From: Alistipes sp.
Lineage (GTDB): Bacteria; Bacteroidota; Bacteroidia; Bacteroidales; Rikenellaceae
Length of the DNA stretch: 64,000 nt
Assembly (NCBI GenBank): GCA_020026335.1
Contig: JAHHQO010000010.1
Location: forward strand, 1-64,000
Direction of reading: 5' to 3'
Position 1 is the first letter of the stretch, and each line of letters begins with the position of its first letter. A model generated the notes under the pieces. The model was not told the DNA's origin. It did no database searches and saw only the letters and a list, made by a program, of their open reading frames with translations. This document shows positions 7,598-16,032 of this stretch, piece by piece. The position numbers and the translations under genes are program-made.

Positions 7598-10063
7598 ATG
7601 AATATTTCGTATAACTGGCTCAAACGCTATATCGACACCGACCTCACCCCCGAGGAAATCTCTACGGTACTGACCGATATAGGTTTGGAGGTTGAGGGTT
7701 TCGAGAAAATCGAAACCGTGAAAGGCGGACTTCAGGGTGTTGTAGTCGCCGAAGTTGTCACTTGCGAGGAACATCCCGACTCGGACCACCTCCACATCAC
7801 ATCGGTGAATGTGGGCAAGGAGGAGTTGTTGCCCATCGTCTGCGGTGCACACAACTGCCGCAAGGGTCTGAAAGTACTCTGCGCCACAGTAGGTGCAGTG
7901 CTCTACCCCGATGGTGGTGACGAGGAGTTCAAAATCAAGCGCAGCAAGATTCGTGGCGTGGAGTCGCTGGGTATGCTTTGCGCCGAGGACGAGCTGGGTA
8001 TCGGTACAGACCATGACGGTATCATGGAGCTGCCCGCCGATGCTCCCGTGGGCATGAGTGCCAAGGAGTATCTCCACATCGAGGACGACTACCTCTACGA
8101 AATCGGACTTACACCCAACCGTATCGATGGTGCTTCGCACATCGGTGTGGCACGCGACCTGGCGGCTTACCTCAAGAGCCGCGGCAAGCAGGTGAATGTC
8201 AATATGCCCGATGTCTCGGACTTCAAGGTGGATAACCACGACCTCGAAATCAAGGTAACGGTCGAGAACCACGAGGCCGCTCCCCGTTATACAGGCGTTT
8301 CGGTCAAGGGTTGTAAGATTGCCCCCTCGCCCGAATGGATGCAGAACTGCCTGCGTTCGGCAGGTATCAACCCCAAGAACAATCTGGTAGATATCACCAA
8401 CTTCGTACTCTTCGAGTTGGGTCAGCCCCTCCACGCTTTCGATGCAGAGAAGATTGACGGTCACGAAATCGTTGTCCGCACCTGCGCCGAGGGTACTCCC
8501 TTTGTGACATTGGACGGCACGGAGCGCAAGCTCACGGAGAAGGACCTGATGATTTGCTCGAAGGAGAAGCCCATGTGCGTAGCAGGTGTATTGGGCGGTC
8601 TGGAGTCGGGTATCAGCGACACGACCACCGATGTATTCATCGAGAGTGCTTATTTCAATCCCGTGTGGGTGCGTAAGACCGCCAAGCGTTTCGGTCTGAA
8701 CACCGACTCGTCGTTCCGCTTCGAGAGAGGTGTAGACCCCAATATGCAAGTCTATGCACTCAAGCGCGCCGCCCTGCTGATGAAGGAGTATGCCGGCGGC
8801 ACCATCTCGAGCGAGATTACAGATATTTACCCCAACCCCATCGAGAACTTCATCATCGAAATTTCGTTCGAGCGAATCAACGCTCTGGTGGGCAAGGTAA
8901 TTCCCGAGGAGACCGTTCGCACTATCCTTTCGGCTCTCGAAATCGAGATTCTTTCCGAGCAGGATGGTGTTCTGAAGGTGTCGGTTCCTCCCTACCGTGT
9001 AGACGTACAGCGTGAGGCCGACCTTATCGAGGATATTCTCCGTATCTACGGTTACAACAATGTGGAGATTCCTTCGCGTGTGCGTTCGACCATTTCCTAT
9101 GCACAGCGTCCCAACCCCAACAAGCTGATGAACATTGCAGCCGACTTCCTGTCGGCCAACGGCTATGCCGAGATTATGTCCAACTCACTGACCAAGGGTA
9201 GCTACTACGATGGACTGGAGGCTTACAAGGCAGAGAACTGTGTGAAGATTCTCAACCCGCTGAGTGCCGACCTCAACGTCATGCGTCAGACCCTGCTGTT
9301 CAACATGCTGGAGGCTGTGGCTCTGAATGCCAACCGCAAGAACGGCGATTTGAAGCTCTACGAGTTCGGTAACTGCTACTTCTACAACGAGGAGAAGCGC
9401 ACCGAGGAGAATCACCTGTCGGCTTACTCGCAGGAGTATCGTCTGGCAATGGCTGTCACCGGCACCGCTGTGGCTCAGTCGTGGAACGCAAAGCCCGAGA
9501 AGGCATCGTTCTACACTCTCCGCGCCATGGTCGAGAAGCTGTTGAGCCGCTTCGGTATCGACATATACTCGCTCAAGACCGAGACACTGAAGAGCGACCT
9601 CTTTGGTGATGCACTCGCAGTTTCGCTCAACGGCAAGGAGTTCATGCAGATTGGTATCGTGGCATCGAAGATTCGCCGTCAGGTAGATGTCAAGCAGGAC
9701 GTTTACTTCATGGAGATGAACTTCGAGGCACTCGTAAAGGCCACCAAGAAGGTGAAGATTACAGCTGTCGAGCTGTCGAAGTTCCCCGAGGTGAAGCGTG
9801 ATTTGGCGCTGCTCATCGACAAGCACGTGACCTTCTCGGAGTTGCGCAACGTTGCCTTCGCCACCGAGCGCAAGCTCTTGAAGAGTGTATCGCTGTTCGA
9901 TGTTTACGAGGGTGACAAGCTGCCCGAGGGCAAGAAGTCATACGCTTTGAGCTTCATTCTGGAGGACAAGAGCAAAACCCTCGATGACAAGACCATCGAG
10001 AAGGTGATGAACAATCTGACCAAGCAGTTCGAGATGAAGTGCGGTGCGCAGGTGCGTGCTTAA
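7598..10063 (+). CDS. pheT: phenylalanyl-tRNA synthetase, beta subunit
   Basis: An 821-residue beta chain of the heterotetrameric PheRS that charges tRNA-Phe. Visible parts are the N-terminal tRNA-binding OB fold (VVAEVVTCEEHPDSDHLHI, about residues 48-66), the B3/B4 editing region (GVLGGLESGISD and the FERGVDPN stretch), the B5 domain, the catalytic-like core and a C-terminal ferredoxin-fold anticodon-binding domain (KFPEVKRDLALLIDK onward). Length is normal. The alpha subunit pheS is not next to it, a frequent arrangement in this phylum. It is monocistronic, between its own -7 box and a strong terminator. Confidence 0.98.
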   Translation: MNISYNWLKRYIDTDLTPEEISTVLTDIGLEVEGFEKIETVKGGLQGVVVAEVVTCEEHPDSDHLHITSVNVGKEELLPIVCGAHNCRKGLKVLCATVGAVLYPDGGDEEFKIKRSKIRGVESLGMLCAEDELGIGTDHDGIMELPADAPVGMSAKEYLHIEDDYLYEIGLTPNRIDGASHIGVARDLAAYLKSRGKQVNVNMPDVSDFKVDNHDLEIKVTVENHEAAPRYTGVSVKGCKIAPSPEWMQNCLRSAGINPKNNLVDITNFVLFELGQPLHAFDAEKIDGHEIVVRTCAEGTPFVTLDGTERKLTEKDLMICSKEKPMCVAGVLGGLESGISDTTTDVFIESAYFNPVWVRKTAKRFGLNTDSSFRFERGVDPNMQVYALKRAALLMKEYAGGTISSEITDIYPNPIENFIIEISFERINALVGKVIPEETVRTILSALEIEILSEQDGVLKVSVPPYRVDVQREADLIEDILRIYGYNNVEIPSRVRSTISYAQRPNPNKLMNIAADFLSANGYAEIMSNSLTKGSYYDGLEAYKAENCVKILNPLSADLNVMRQTLLFNMLEAVALNANRKNGDLKLYEFGNCYFYNEEKRTEENHLSAYSQEYRLAMAVTGTAVAQSWNAKPEKASFYTLRAMVEKLLSRFGIDIYSLKTETLKSDLFGDALAVSLNGKEFMQIGIVASKIRRQVDVKQDVYFMEMNFEALVKATKKVKITAVELSKFPEVKRDLALLIDKHVTFSELRNVAFATERKLLKSVSLFDVYEGDKLPEGKKSYALSFILEDKSKTLDDKTIEKVMNNLTKQFEMKCGAQVRA

Positions 10064-10090
10064 TCTGTCGTCGGACTCACAATATTGAAA

Positions 10091-10125
10091 TAGGGGTGAC
10101 TCGTTGAGGTCACCCCTATTTTTTT
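10091..10125 (+). terminator. terminator of pheT
   Basis: A 10-bp stem, TAGGGGTGAC (10091..10100) with GTCACCCCTA (10109..10118), followed by a run of seven T. Confidence 0.92.
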
Positions 10126-10152
10126 GCAGGCGCATAATTCCATACGCACAAA

Positions 10153-10185
10153 AAAAAGCCGCAACGAAAAAGGTTGCGGCTTTTT
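10153..10185 (-). terminator. terminator of the GH20 gene (symmetrical)
   Basis: The stem GCCGCAAC / GTTGCGGC with a 7-base loop is flanked by an A run on the left and a T run on the right, so it can work on both strands. It lies just after the minus-strand hexosaminidase stop at 10202. Confidence 0.88.
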
Positions 10186-10201
10186 ATATGCGCTACCCCA
10201 C

Positions 10202-12352
10202 TTACAAACGGGGCTTAATCTTCAGCGGCTGGATATTCACTGCCGAAGTGCCGTTGCCGTCCGATGTGGAGACGACACGTATGGCGCGTACCTTTTTCTC
10301 CGGATAAAGGGTAATCATACCGTTGGTCAGTTCGCCGGCCTTTTCGAAATTCGTTCCGTCATAGGAGACCTCGGCATAACCCGAATTGAAGATACATTTG
10401 ATGATTTGGGGATAACCTGTCTTGACCAAAATCTCACGACACGACACTCCTCCGTCAAAGGTAAAGAGCAACCAATCACCCTTGCGGCAACCGCGAGTGG
10501 TGGCGGTGAGTCCCTTGTATTTTTCGACATTGGAGGTCGGGAATCGCTCGGTGAACTCCATCGAACTGGTGAGGGTCACTGCAGGATAGATGCGACGGTA
10601 ATAGCTGTCGTCCGCAGCCTCGCCACTGATGCCACTACCATAGCGGGTATAGAAGAGGTAACGGTGGGGTTCGGTGGTGGAGATGGGCTTTGTGTAGCGG
10701 TGCTCGCGACCGTCCTTGAGGTAGTAGATGTCGGAGTTGTCATCGGTGGTCACCGTCAAAAGTTCGTTCTCGTAGCTCACCATGGGCGGGAACAATCGGA
10801 AGTGCACCTGCATGGCCGACAGACGGTCGTAGTGTTGCTCTCTCAGCTCCTTGTAGTAGCTCTCCCATGCTTCACCGTCACCGTTCCAGCCCAGACGCGC
10901 CAGCGCACAGAGACGGGGAAAACACATATAGTCGAGATAGTCGTCCTTTTCGGGATTGTTCGACACGTAGGTCTCGCTCCAGAAGGGGGCTTCGAAACCG
11001 ACAAACTTTTTCACGTCCTCCTCCGAAAATCCGTTCTCGGCGAAGTTGAACTCGAAGACGCGCTTGGTGTCGATGATGCCTGCCCAGTCGTGTCCCTGCT
11101 CGTGCTTGCCCTGATGCATATCTATATAGAAGAACTCCTTGGTCATCATCACCGTGTGGTAACCCTTCTCGATGACATTGTGGCACGCTTGAAGATTGTG
11201 CCAGCCGTAGACCAGATTATCTTTCGAGATACTGCCCCTCTCGGCTGCTTCGTTCCAGACGGCAGGCTGTTTGCCGTTGGCGGCAAGGATTTTATTGAGT
11301 CGGTGTTGGAAGACGTCCTGCAAGGCGTGAGCATCGGGAATACCCTTTCTCTGCATCAGTGCACGGCAGTCGAGACAACGGTTCCACTGTCCCACGCGCA
11401 CCTCGTCACCGCCCACATGGACATATTTCGAGGGAAAGAGTGCGCAAATCTCCTTCATAATCTCCTCCAGCAGCACGTAGTTCTCCTCGCGTGCCACGCA
11501 CCATGCCGAGCGGTCGTCATAGCCGATGGTCGAGACCGTGTCGGTGACATAGGGACAGCGCACCTCACGAATGACAGAACCGATGGCGCGGCTGTGACCG
11601 GGGAGGTCGATTTCGGGGATAATCTCGATATTGCGTGCCGCGGCATAGGCGATAATCTCGCGCATATCCTCCTGTGTGTAGTAGCCGCCGTATTTCTCGT
11701 TCAGTTTGCCATAGACGGCAGCAATGGGAGAATCACCGCCACGGAAGCCGCCAATCTCGGTCAGCTCGGGGTGGCTCTTGATTTCGATGCGCCAACCCTC
11801 ATCGTCCGTGAGGTGGAGGTGCAATTTATTGAGGTTATGGTACGCCAGCAGGTCGATGTATCGCTTGACACGGGTTTTGTCGCTCCACGTACGGCAGACA
11901 TCGAGCATGAAACCACGGTAGGGAAATTTCGGGGCATCGGTCACCTCACCACACGGCAGAGTCACGGTTTGGGAAAGTCCTTTCATGGAGTAGACCTCGG
12001 CAGGCAGTCGGCGGAACAGCTCCTGCACACCGTTGAAGACACCTCCGTAGTCACGTCCCGTGATGGAGATGTGGTCGGGCATCACACTGAGACGGTAGCC
12101 CTCGCTCGGAAGGTCGGATTTTTGGTCGATTTCGAGAATCACGCCGCCGTCCGCGGAATAATTCTCCGATGAAGTACAGCCCAAATGGGGCGAAAGGTAG
12201 TCGGCCAACGGCCTGAGTTCTCCGACAGCCGTGATGGTGGTTGCTGCCGAAAGTTGGAATTCACCCGGCGAGGCAGTGAAGTTCGCCAGTCGGGGTTGGG
12301 CCCACGCCGACGCGGTGAATGCCAGCATAGGTAGGAGTAGTTGGTATTTCAT
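10202..12352 (-). CDS. beta-N-acetylhexosaminidase, glycoside hydrolase family 20
   Basis: A 716-residue secreted enzyme that removes terminal GlcNAc/GalNAc from glycoconjugates. Order: signal peptide (MKYQLLLPMLAFTASAWA), N-terminal GH20b domain, GH20 TIM barrel from about residue 150 with the catalytic Asp-Glu pair in HVGGDEVRVG (about residue 315), then a C-terminal beta-rich part that looks like a chitobiase/F5-8-type domain (YAEVSYDGTNFEKAGE). The length matches Bacteroidales exo-hexosaminidases. Together with the nearby beta-galactosidase it suggests host mucin glycan trimming, although the genes are convergent to different units. Confidence 0.95.
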   Translation of the reverse strand: MKYQLLLPMLAFTASAWAQPRLANFTASPGEFQLSAATTITAVGELRPLADYLSPHLGCTSSENYSADGGVILEIDQKSDLPSEGYRLSVMPDHISITGRDYGGVFNGVQELFRRLPAEVYSMKGLSQTVTLPCGEVTDAPKFPYRGFMLDVCRTWSDKTRVKRYIDLLAYHNLNKLHLHLTDDEGWRIEIKSHPELTEIGGFRGGDSPIAAVYGKLNEKYGGYYTQEDMREIIAYAAARNIEIIPEIDLPGHSRAIGSVIREVRCPYVTDTVSTIGYDDRSAWCVAREENYVLLEEIMKEICALFPSKYVHVGGDEVRVGQWNRCLDCRALMQRKGIPDAHALQDVFQHRLNKILAANGKQPAVWNEAAERGSISKDNLVYGWHNLQACHNVIEKGYHTVMMTKEFFYIDMHQGKHEQGHDWAGIIDTKRVFEFNFAENGFSEEDVKKFVGFEAPFWSETYVSNNPEKDDYLDYMCFPRLCALARLGWNGDGEAWESYYKELREQHYDRLSAMQVHFRLFPPMVSYENELLTVTTDDNSDIYYLKDGREHRYTKPISTTEPHRYLFYTRYGSGISGEAADDSYYRRIYPAVTLTSSMEFTERFPTSNVEKYKGLTATTRGCRKGDWLLFTFDGGVSCREILVKTGYPQIIKCIFNSGYAEVSYDGTNFEKAGELTNGMITLYPEKKVRAIRVVSTSDGNGTSAVNIQPLKIKPRL

Positions 12353-12374
12353 GTATCAGAAATTTTGTCTTCTA

Positions 12375-12382
12375 CAAAGTTA
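12375..12382 (-). promoter_or_regulatory. -7 box for the GH20 gene
   Basis: The minus strand reads TAACTTTG, matching TAnnTTTG, 22 bases before the ATG, the same spacing as at lepA. Confidence 0.6.
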
Positions 12383-12402
12383 ATTTTTTTATTATGATTT
12401 AT

Positions 12403-12410
12403 TACCTTTG
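12403..12410 (+). promoter_or_regulatory. -7 box for the mazG operon
   Basis: TACCTTTG matches TAnnTTTG and lies 93 bases before the mazG ATG. It is divergent from the GH20 promoter with about 20 bases between the two boxes. Confidence 0.55.
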
Positions 12411-12503
12411 TGTACGACTATTTTTGAGGGACTTTTCATCGACGGTTAAGTCATCAAAAACAGGGGAAATCAACCCACGACACAAAAAAGTAAAGATAAA
12501 ATT

Positions 12504-13280
12504 ATGGAAGATAAGAAATTAGCGGCTACCGCACGCCTCCTCGAGGTGATGGATACCCTCAGACGAGAGTGTCCCTGGGACAGAAAACAAACCTTCGATT
12601 CGTTGCGGAGCAACACCATCGAAGAGACCTACGAACTGTGTGACGCCATCACCGACCACAATTTCGAAGGCATAAAGGAGGAGTTGGGCGACCTGTTGCT
12701 CCACGTGGTCTTCTACTCGAAGATGGGCGAGGAAGAGGGCAAGTTCAACTATGCCGATGTGGCGAACGGTGTATGCGACAAACTCATCTACCGCCACCCC
12801 CATGTCTACGGTGACATCCACGCCAACACCCCCGAAGAGGTGATGAAGAACTGGGAGGCGCTCAAGCTGAGAAAGAAGAACCGCAAGAGCGGCACGCTGG
12901 GTGGCGTCCCCACCTCACTGCCTGCCATGGTCAAGGCCTACCGCGTGGGCGAGAAGGCAGCTGCCGCAGGTTTCGACTGGGAGAAGAAAGAGGACGTATG
13001 GGACAAGGTGAAAGAGGAAATCGGCGAGGTGGAAACCGAAATCAAGGCCGGCAACATCGCCAACATGGAAGCCGAATTTGGCGACTTGTTCTTCGCCCTC
13101 ATCAACACCTGCCGTCTCTATGGCGTGGACCCCGAGTCGGCACTGGAGCGCACCAACAAGAAGTTCATTCACCGTTTCAACTATATGGAAGAGCACGCTG
13201 CCGCCGAAGGTCACTCGTTGCGCGAGATGAAACTCGATGACATGGAAGCCCTGTGGCAGGAGGCTAAAAAAGAGGAATAA
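12504..13280 (+). CDS. mazG: nucleoside triphosphate pyrophosphohydrolase MazG
   Basis: A 258-residue, two-domain MazG of normal length that hydrolyses NTPs/dNTPs to the monophosphate and PPi (house-cleaning, ppGpp-linked stress in E. coli). The N-terminal domain has ECPWDRKQT, the metal-binding EETYEL and EELGDLLLHVVF. The second repeat has KEEIGEVETE and EAEFGDLFFALINT. It is the first gene of a tight operon: the carbonic anhydrase-like gene starts 4 bases later, then the sensor kinase and response regulator. It is not part of a MazEF toxin pair. Confidence 0.95.
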   Translation: MEDKKLAATARLLEVMDTLRRECPWDRKQTFDSLRSNTIEETYELCDAITDHNFEGIKEELGDLLLHVVFYSKMGEEEGKFNYADVANGVCDKLIYRHPHVYGDIHANTPEEVMKNWEALKLRKKNRKSGTLGGVPTSLPAMVKAYRVGEKAAAAGFDWEKKEDVWDKVKEEIGEVETEIKAGNIANMEAEFGDLFFALINTCRLYGVDPESALERTNKKFIHRFNYMEEHAAAEGHSLREMKLDDMEALWQEAKKEE

Positions 13281-13284
13281 GATT

Positions 13285-13818
13285 ATGGCACTGATAAAGA
13301 AAGTACGCGGACACGTTCCCGCGATTGGCGAAAATACATTTTTGGCCGACAACGCCACCATCATCGGCGATGTGACCATCGGCAAGGATTGCTCGATATG
13401 GTTCAATGCCGTGTTGCGCGGTGATGTGAACAAGATTGTCATCGGCGACCGCACCAACATTCAGGACGGAGCCATTCTCCACACCATCTTCGATGGCGCG
13501 AAGCACCCCTCGCAGACCATCATCGGCAACGATGTGTCTGTGGGCCACGGTGCCATTATCCACGGCGCACACATCGGCGACAACTGTCTCATCGGCATGG
13601 GTGCTACCCTGCTCGACAACGCCGAGATTCCGTCGGGCTGCATCATCGCCGCCAACGCGCTGGTGCTCTCCAACGCCAAGTTGGAGCCCAACTCGCTCTA
13701 TGCAGGTGTACCCGCCAAGCGTATCAAGGAGGTGACCGAGGAGCAACGCAACGAAATCATTCTCCGCACGGCACGCGATTATATGCTCTACGCATCGTGG
13801 TATAAAGACGAAGAATAG
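13285..13818 (+). CDS. gamma-class carbonic anhydrase-like hexapeptide-repeat protein
   Basis: A 177-residue left-handed beta-helix protein of the gamma carbonic anhydrase/YrdA family. Hexapeptide repeats run from about residue 15 to 140. Three candidate zinc histidines are in place, one in GAILH and two in VGHGAIIHGAH. The family interconverts CO2 and bicarbonate or is of unknown role, and many YrdA-type members show no measured activity. The ATG at 13285 is 4 bases after the mazG stop and fits the family N-terminus (MALIKKVRGH). The sensor kinase begins 6 bases after its stop. Confidence 0.9.
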   Translation: MALIKKVRGHVPAIGENTFLADNATIIGDVTIGKDCSIWFNAVLRGDVNKIVIGDRTNIQDGAILHTIFDGAKHPSQTIIGNDVSVGHGAIIHGAHIGDNCLIGMGATLLDNAEIPSGCIIAANALVLSNAKLEPNSLYAGVPAKRIKEVTEEQRNEIILRTARDYMLYASWYKDEE

Positions 13819-13824
13819 CCACCG

Positions 13825-15141
13825 ATGAACCTGAGGCAAAAATATCCCGACCTGTTGACCCACCTGGCGATTGCCACTGCAATCAGCCTGGTGGTCAACT
13901 TCTCGTACCTTCTCCTGCTGATTGTCGAGCAGACCTATGACCCCAACACGGTCGTCACGGCACATCACACGCCCCACCGCATGAAGGAGAAAATACGGGA
14001 GGGAATTTTGCACATCTCACCCGACGGTCACGGCTACATGGTATGTGGCAAAGACAGTGTCTATGTGCCCATGCACCGCATCTACCGTTTGGGACTCTGC
14101 GAGGGCGACTGTCTGAAAGCCAAGGTTCGCAATGCCCAGCGTGGTGGCGGACACCCCATGCTGATGACCCTCTCGGAGCGCAACGGCGAACTCTTCGATT
14201 ACAGCACAATTTATCGTCACCCCTCCTCGGCATCGGACATCATCCTTCAGTTGATGTTCTACATGCTGCTCTCGTTCCTCATCATCTCACTGGTAACACC
14301 GCGCGGACGGCAGACCGCCAAGAAGCACTTCATCTACCGCTGTTTGGGAGGTGTGGTACTCGCAGGCGTACTCTACACCATCGCCCCAACGCCCAACATA
14401 CGCACCGGAACACTCGTGCCCAACTTCATGAACCGCAGTATGTTCGACTACATGCTGGTGTTGAAGTGTTCGTTTGCCACGGTCGTATCGCTGCTCTACG
14501 GCTGGGTTTACCAGCTCATCATGCAGCGTCAGGCCATGATGACCGAGAACGAGAAACTCAAGAACGAAAACCTCACCACACGCTACAACATGCTGGTGGG
14601 ACAGGTCAATCCCCACTTCTTTTTCAACTCGCTCAATTCGCTGTCGATGCTCGTCAGAGAGAAGGAGGAGGAGAAAGCCCTCAAATACATCGAGCAACTC
14701 TCCTACACCTTCCGCTACACACTGCAAAGCGGACAGAATACCCTCGTGACGTTGGGCGAGGAGTTGAAATTCACCGAGGCTTTCGGCTATCTGTTCAAGA
14801 TACGTTATGCCGACAAACTCTTCATCTCCATTGATGTTCCGACGGAGTACCACAAGTGGCTGCTACCCGTGATGTCGCTGCAACCCCTCATTGAGAATGC
14901 CGTGAAGCACAACACCATCACCAAGGCACATCCGCTGAACATCACCCTCACCATCGAGAACAACCGACTCGTCATCAGCAATCCCAAACGCCCGAAAATC
15001 GAGGAAGAACCCTCAACAGGTATCGGATTGGAGAACCTCAACAACAGAGTACATCTGTTGATGGACAGCCAAATCGAGATACAGAACACCGACACCGACT
15101 TCATCGTCGTTTTACCCCTTAAAGCACCCGAACAATGTTAA
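13825..15141 (+). CDS. LytS/YehU-type sensor histidine kinase with an extracytoplasmic OB-fold-like domain
   Basis: A 438-residue membrane kinase. Predicted topology: TM1 at residues 13-34, a loop 35-138, TM2 139-157, TM3 about 172-190, TM4 about 208-230, then a coiled-coil-like stretch and the His_kinase domain with VNPHFFFNSLN (phospho-acceptor His264) and an HATPase with GIGLENLNNRV. The loop is not a plain linker. Residues 59-121 (EGILHISPDGHGY, YVPMHRIYRLGL, EGDCLKAKVR) resemble the cold-shock/OB domain of transcription factor Rho. The positive-inside pattern puts it outside the membrane. It overlaps the regulator gene by 7 bases and is surely its partner. The ligand is unknown. Confidence 0.9.
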   Translation: MNLRQKYPDLLTHLAIATAISLVVNFSYLLLLIVEQTYDPNTVVTAHHTPHRMKEKIREGILHISPDGHGYMVCGKDSVYVPMHRIYRLGLCEGDCLKAKVRNAQRGGGHPMLMTLSERNGELFDYSTIYRHPSSASDIILQLMFYMLLSFLIISLVTPRGRQTAKKHFIYRCLGGVVLAGVLYTIAPTPNIRTGTLVPNFMNRSMFDYMLVLKCSFATVVSLLYGWVYQLIMQRQAMMTENEKLKNENLTTRYNMLVGQVNPHFFFNSLNSLSMLVREKEEEKALKYIEQLSYTFRYTLQSGQNTLVTLGEELKFTEAFGYLFKIRYADKLFISIDVPTEYHKWLLPVMSLQPLIENAVKHNTITKAHPLNITLTIENNRLVISNPKRPKIEEEPSTGIGLENLNNRVHLLMDSQIEIQNTDTDFIVVLPLKAPEQC

Positions 15142-15887
15142 GTGCCATCATTATCGAAGACGAAACCGCCGCAGCCGTCAATCTGGAGTCGGTCATCAGA
15201 GAGGTTGCGCCCGATGTGAAGATTACGGCGCAGCTGGAGAGTATCGGCGAGACGGTCGAATATTTCGAGTCACACCCCCAACCCGACCTCATATTTCTGG
15301 ACATTCACCTGGCCGACGGCAATTCGTTCAGAATATTCGAGATGACGGAGATTACCTCGCCCGTCATCTTCACCACCGCTTACGACAACTACGCGCTCAA
15401 GGCTTTTGAGGTGAACAGCATCGACTATCTGCTCAAACCCATCAAGAGTTCCGATGTGGAGCGCGCCATCAACAAACTGCGCCGATTCACCATGACCGAG
15501 AAGGCTGACTATCGTTCGAGGGTCACCTCTATGGCCAAGGAGAGTCGCGAGCAGACTTTTCTTATCCCCATGCGCGACAAGCTCATACCGCTCCGCCGTG
15601 AGGACATCGCATACTGCCACACCGCCAACGAAAAGGTCACCGCCTACAATTTCGAGGGTGCGGCCTTTCCTTTGGACAAAACATTGGAAGCACTGCAAGC
15701 CTCGCTCCCTGCCGATGAGTTTTTCCGCGCCAACCGTCAGTTCATCATCTCGCGCAAAGCCGTGAAGGACATTTCGGTTTGGTTCGGCAGTCGTCTGTCG
15801 TTGCATCTCACCGTGCCCACACCCGAGAAAATCATCATCTCGAAGGTACGCGTGCCGGAGTTCAAGCAGTGGTTGATGCAAATTTGA
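15135..15887 (+). CDS. LytTR-family response regulator
   Basis: A 250-residue regulator with an N-terminal receiver domain (acidic pocket E8/D9, phospho-acceptor D56 in LIFLDIHL, Thr in FTTAYD, Lys in YLLKPI) and a C-terminal LytTR DNA-binding domain from about residue 140 (FLIPMRDKLIPL, FFRANRQFIISRKAV). LytTR proteins bind pairs of about 10-bp direct repeats spaced by two helical turns. Such repeats begin at this gene's own stop codon. It is translationally coupled to the upstream kinase by a 7-base overlap. Confidence 0.95.
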   Translation: MLSAIIIEDETAAAVNLESVIREVAPDVKITAQLESIGETVEYFESHPQPDLIFLDIHLADGNSFRIFEMTEITSPVIFTTAYDNYALKAFEVNSIDYLLKPIKSSDVERAINKLRRFTMTEKADYRSRVTSMAKESREQTFLIPMRDKLIPLRREDIAYCHTANEKVTAYNFEGAAFPLDKTLEALQASLPADEFFRANRQFIISRKAVKDISVWFGSRLSLHLTVPTPEKIIISKVRVPEFKQWLMQI

Positions 15888-15936
15888 CCCCTCCGAAAAG
15901 TCGGTTCACCCCTCCATTTTGCCGTTTCACCGCCCC
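15885..15936. promoter_or_regulatory. three 10-bp direct repeats at 21-bp spacing, candidate LytTR operator
   Basis: TGACCCCTCC (15885..15894), TCACCCCTCC (15906..15915) and TCACCGCCCC (15927..15936) start exactly 21 bases apart. The first overlaps the response regulator stop codon. The last ends 27 bases before the -7 box at 15964. Repeat unit size and helical phasing fit known LytTR sites (AgrA, BtsR/YehT), and the location fits an activator site. Confidence 0.6.
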
Positions 15937-15963
15937 GACATAGCCGATGTGGGACTTATTGTG

Positions 15964-15971
15964 TATATTTG
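15964..15971 (+). promoter_or_regulatory. -7 box for the Cys-rich Spy-like gene
   Basis: TATATTTG matches TAnnTTTG, 61 bases before the chosen ATG at 16033. No TTTG is seen at -33, which is consistent with activator dependence on the repeats just upstream. Confidence 0.6.
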
Positions 15972-16032
15972 TATTGACAAGCCACGAAGGCTCGCAACAA
16001 TGAACACAATAAACACAAACAACACAATAAAC

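Noticed and set aside
10124..12172. 682-codon open frame antisense to the GH20 gene
   Set aside because: It mirrors the hexosaminidase frame, has no recognisable domain, and the GH20 gene on the other strand has catalytic motifs and a signal peptide. High-GC codon usage produces such shadows.
12504..13280. MazG as part of a MazEF toxin-antitoxin module
   Set aside because: No mazE or mazF reading frames adjoin it; the neighbours are a carbonic anhydrase-like gene and a two-component system.
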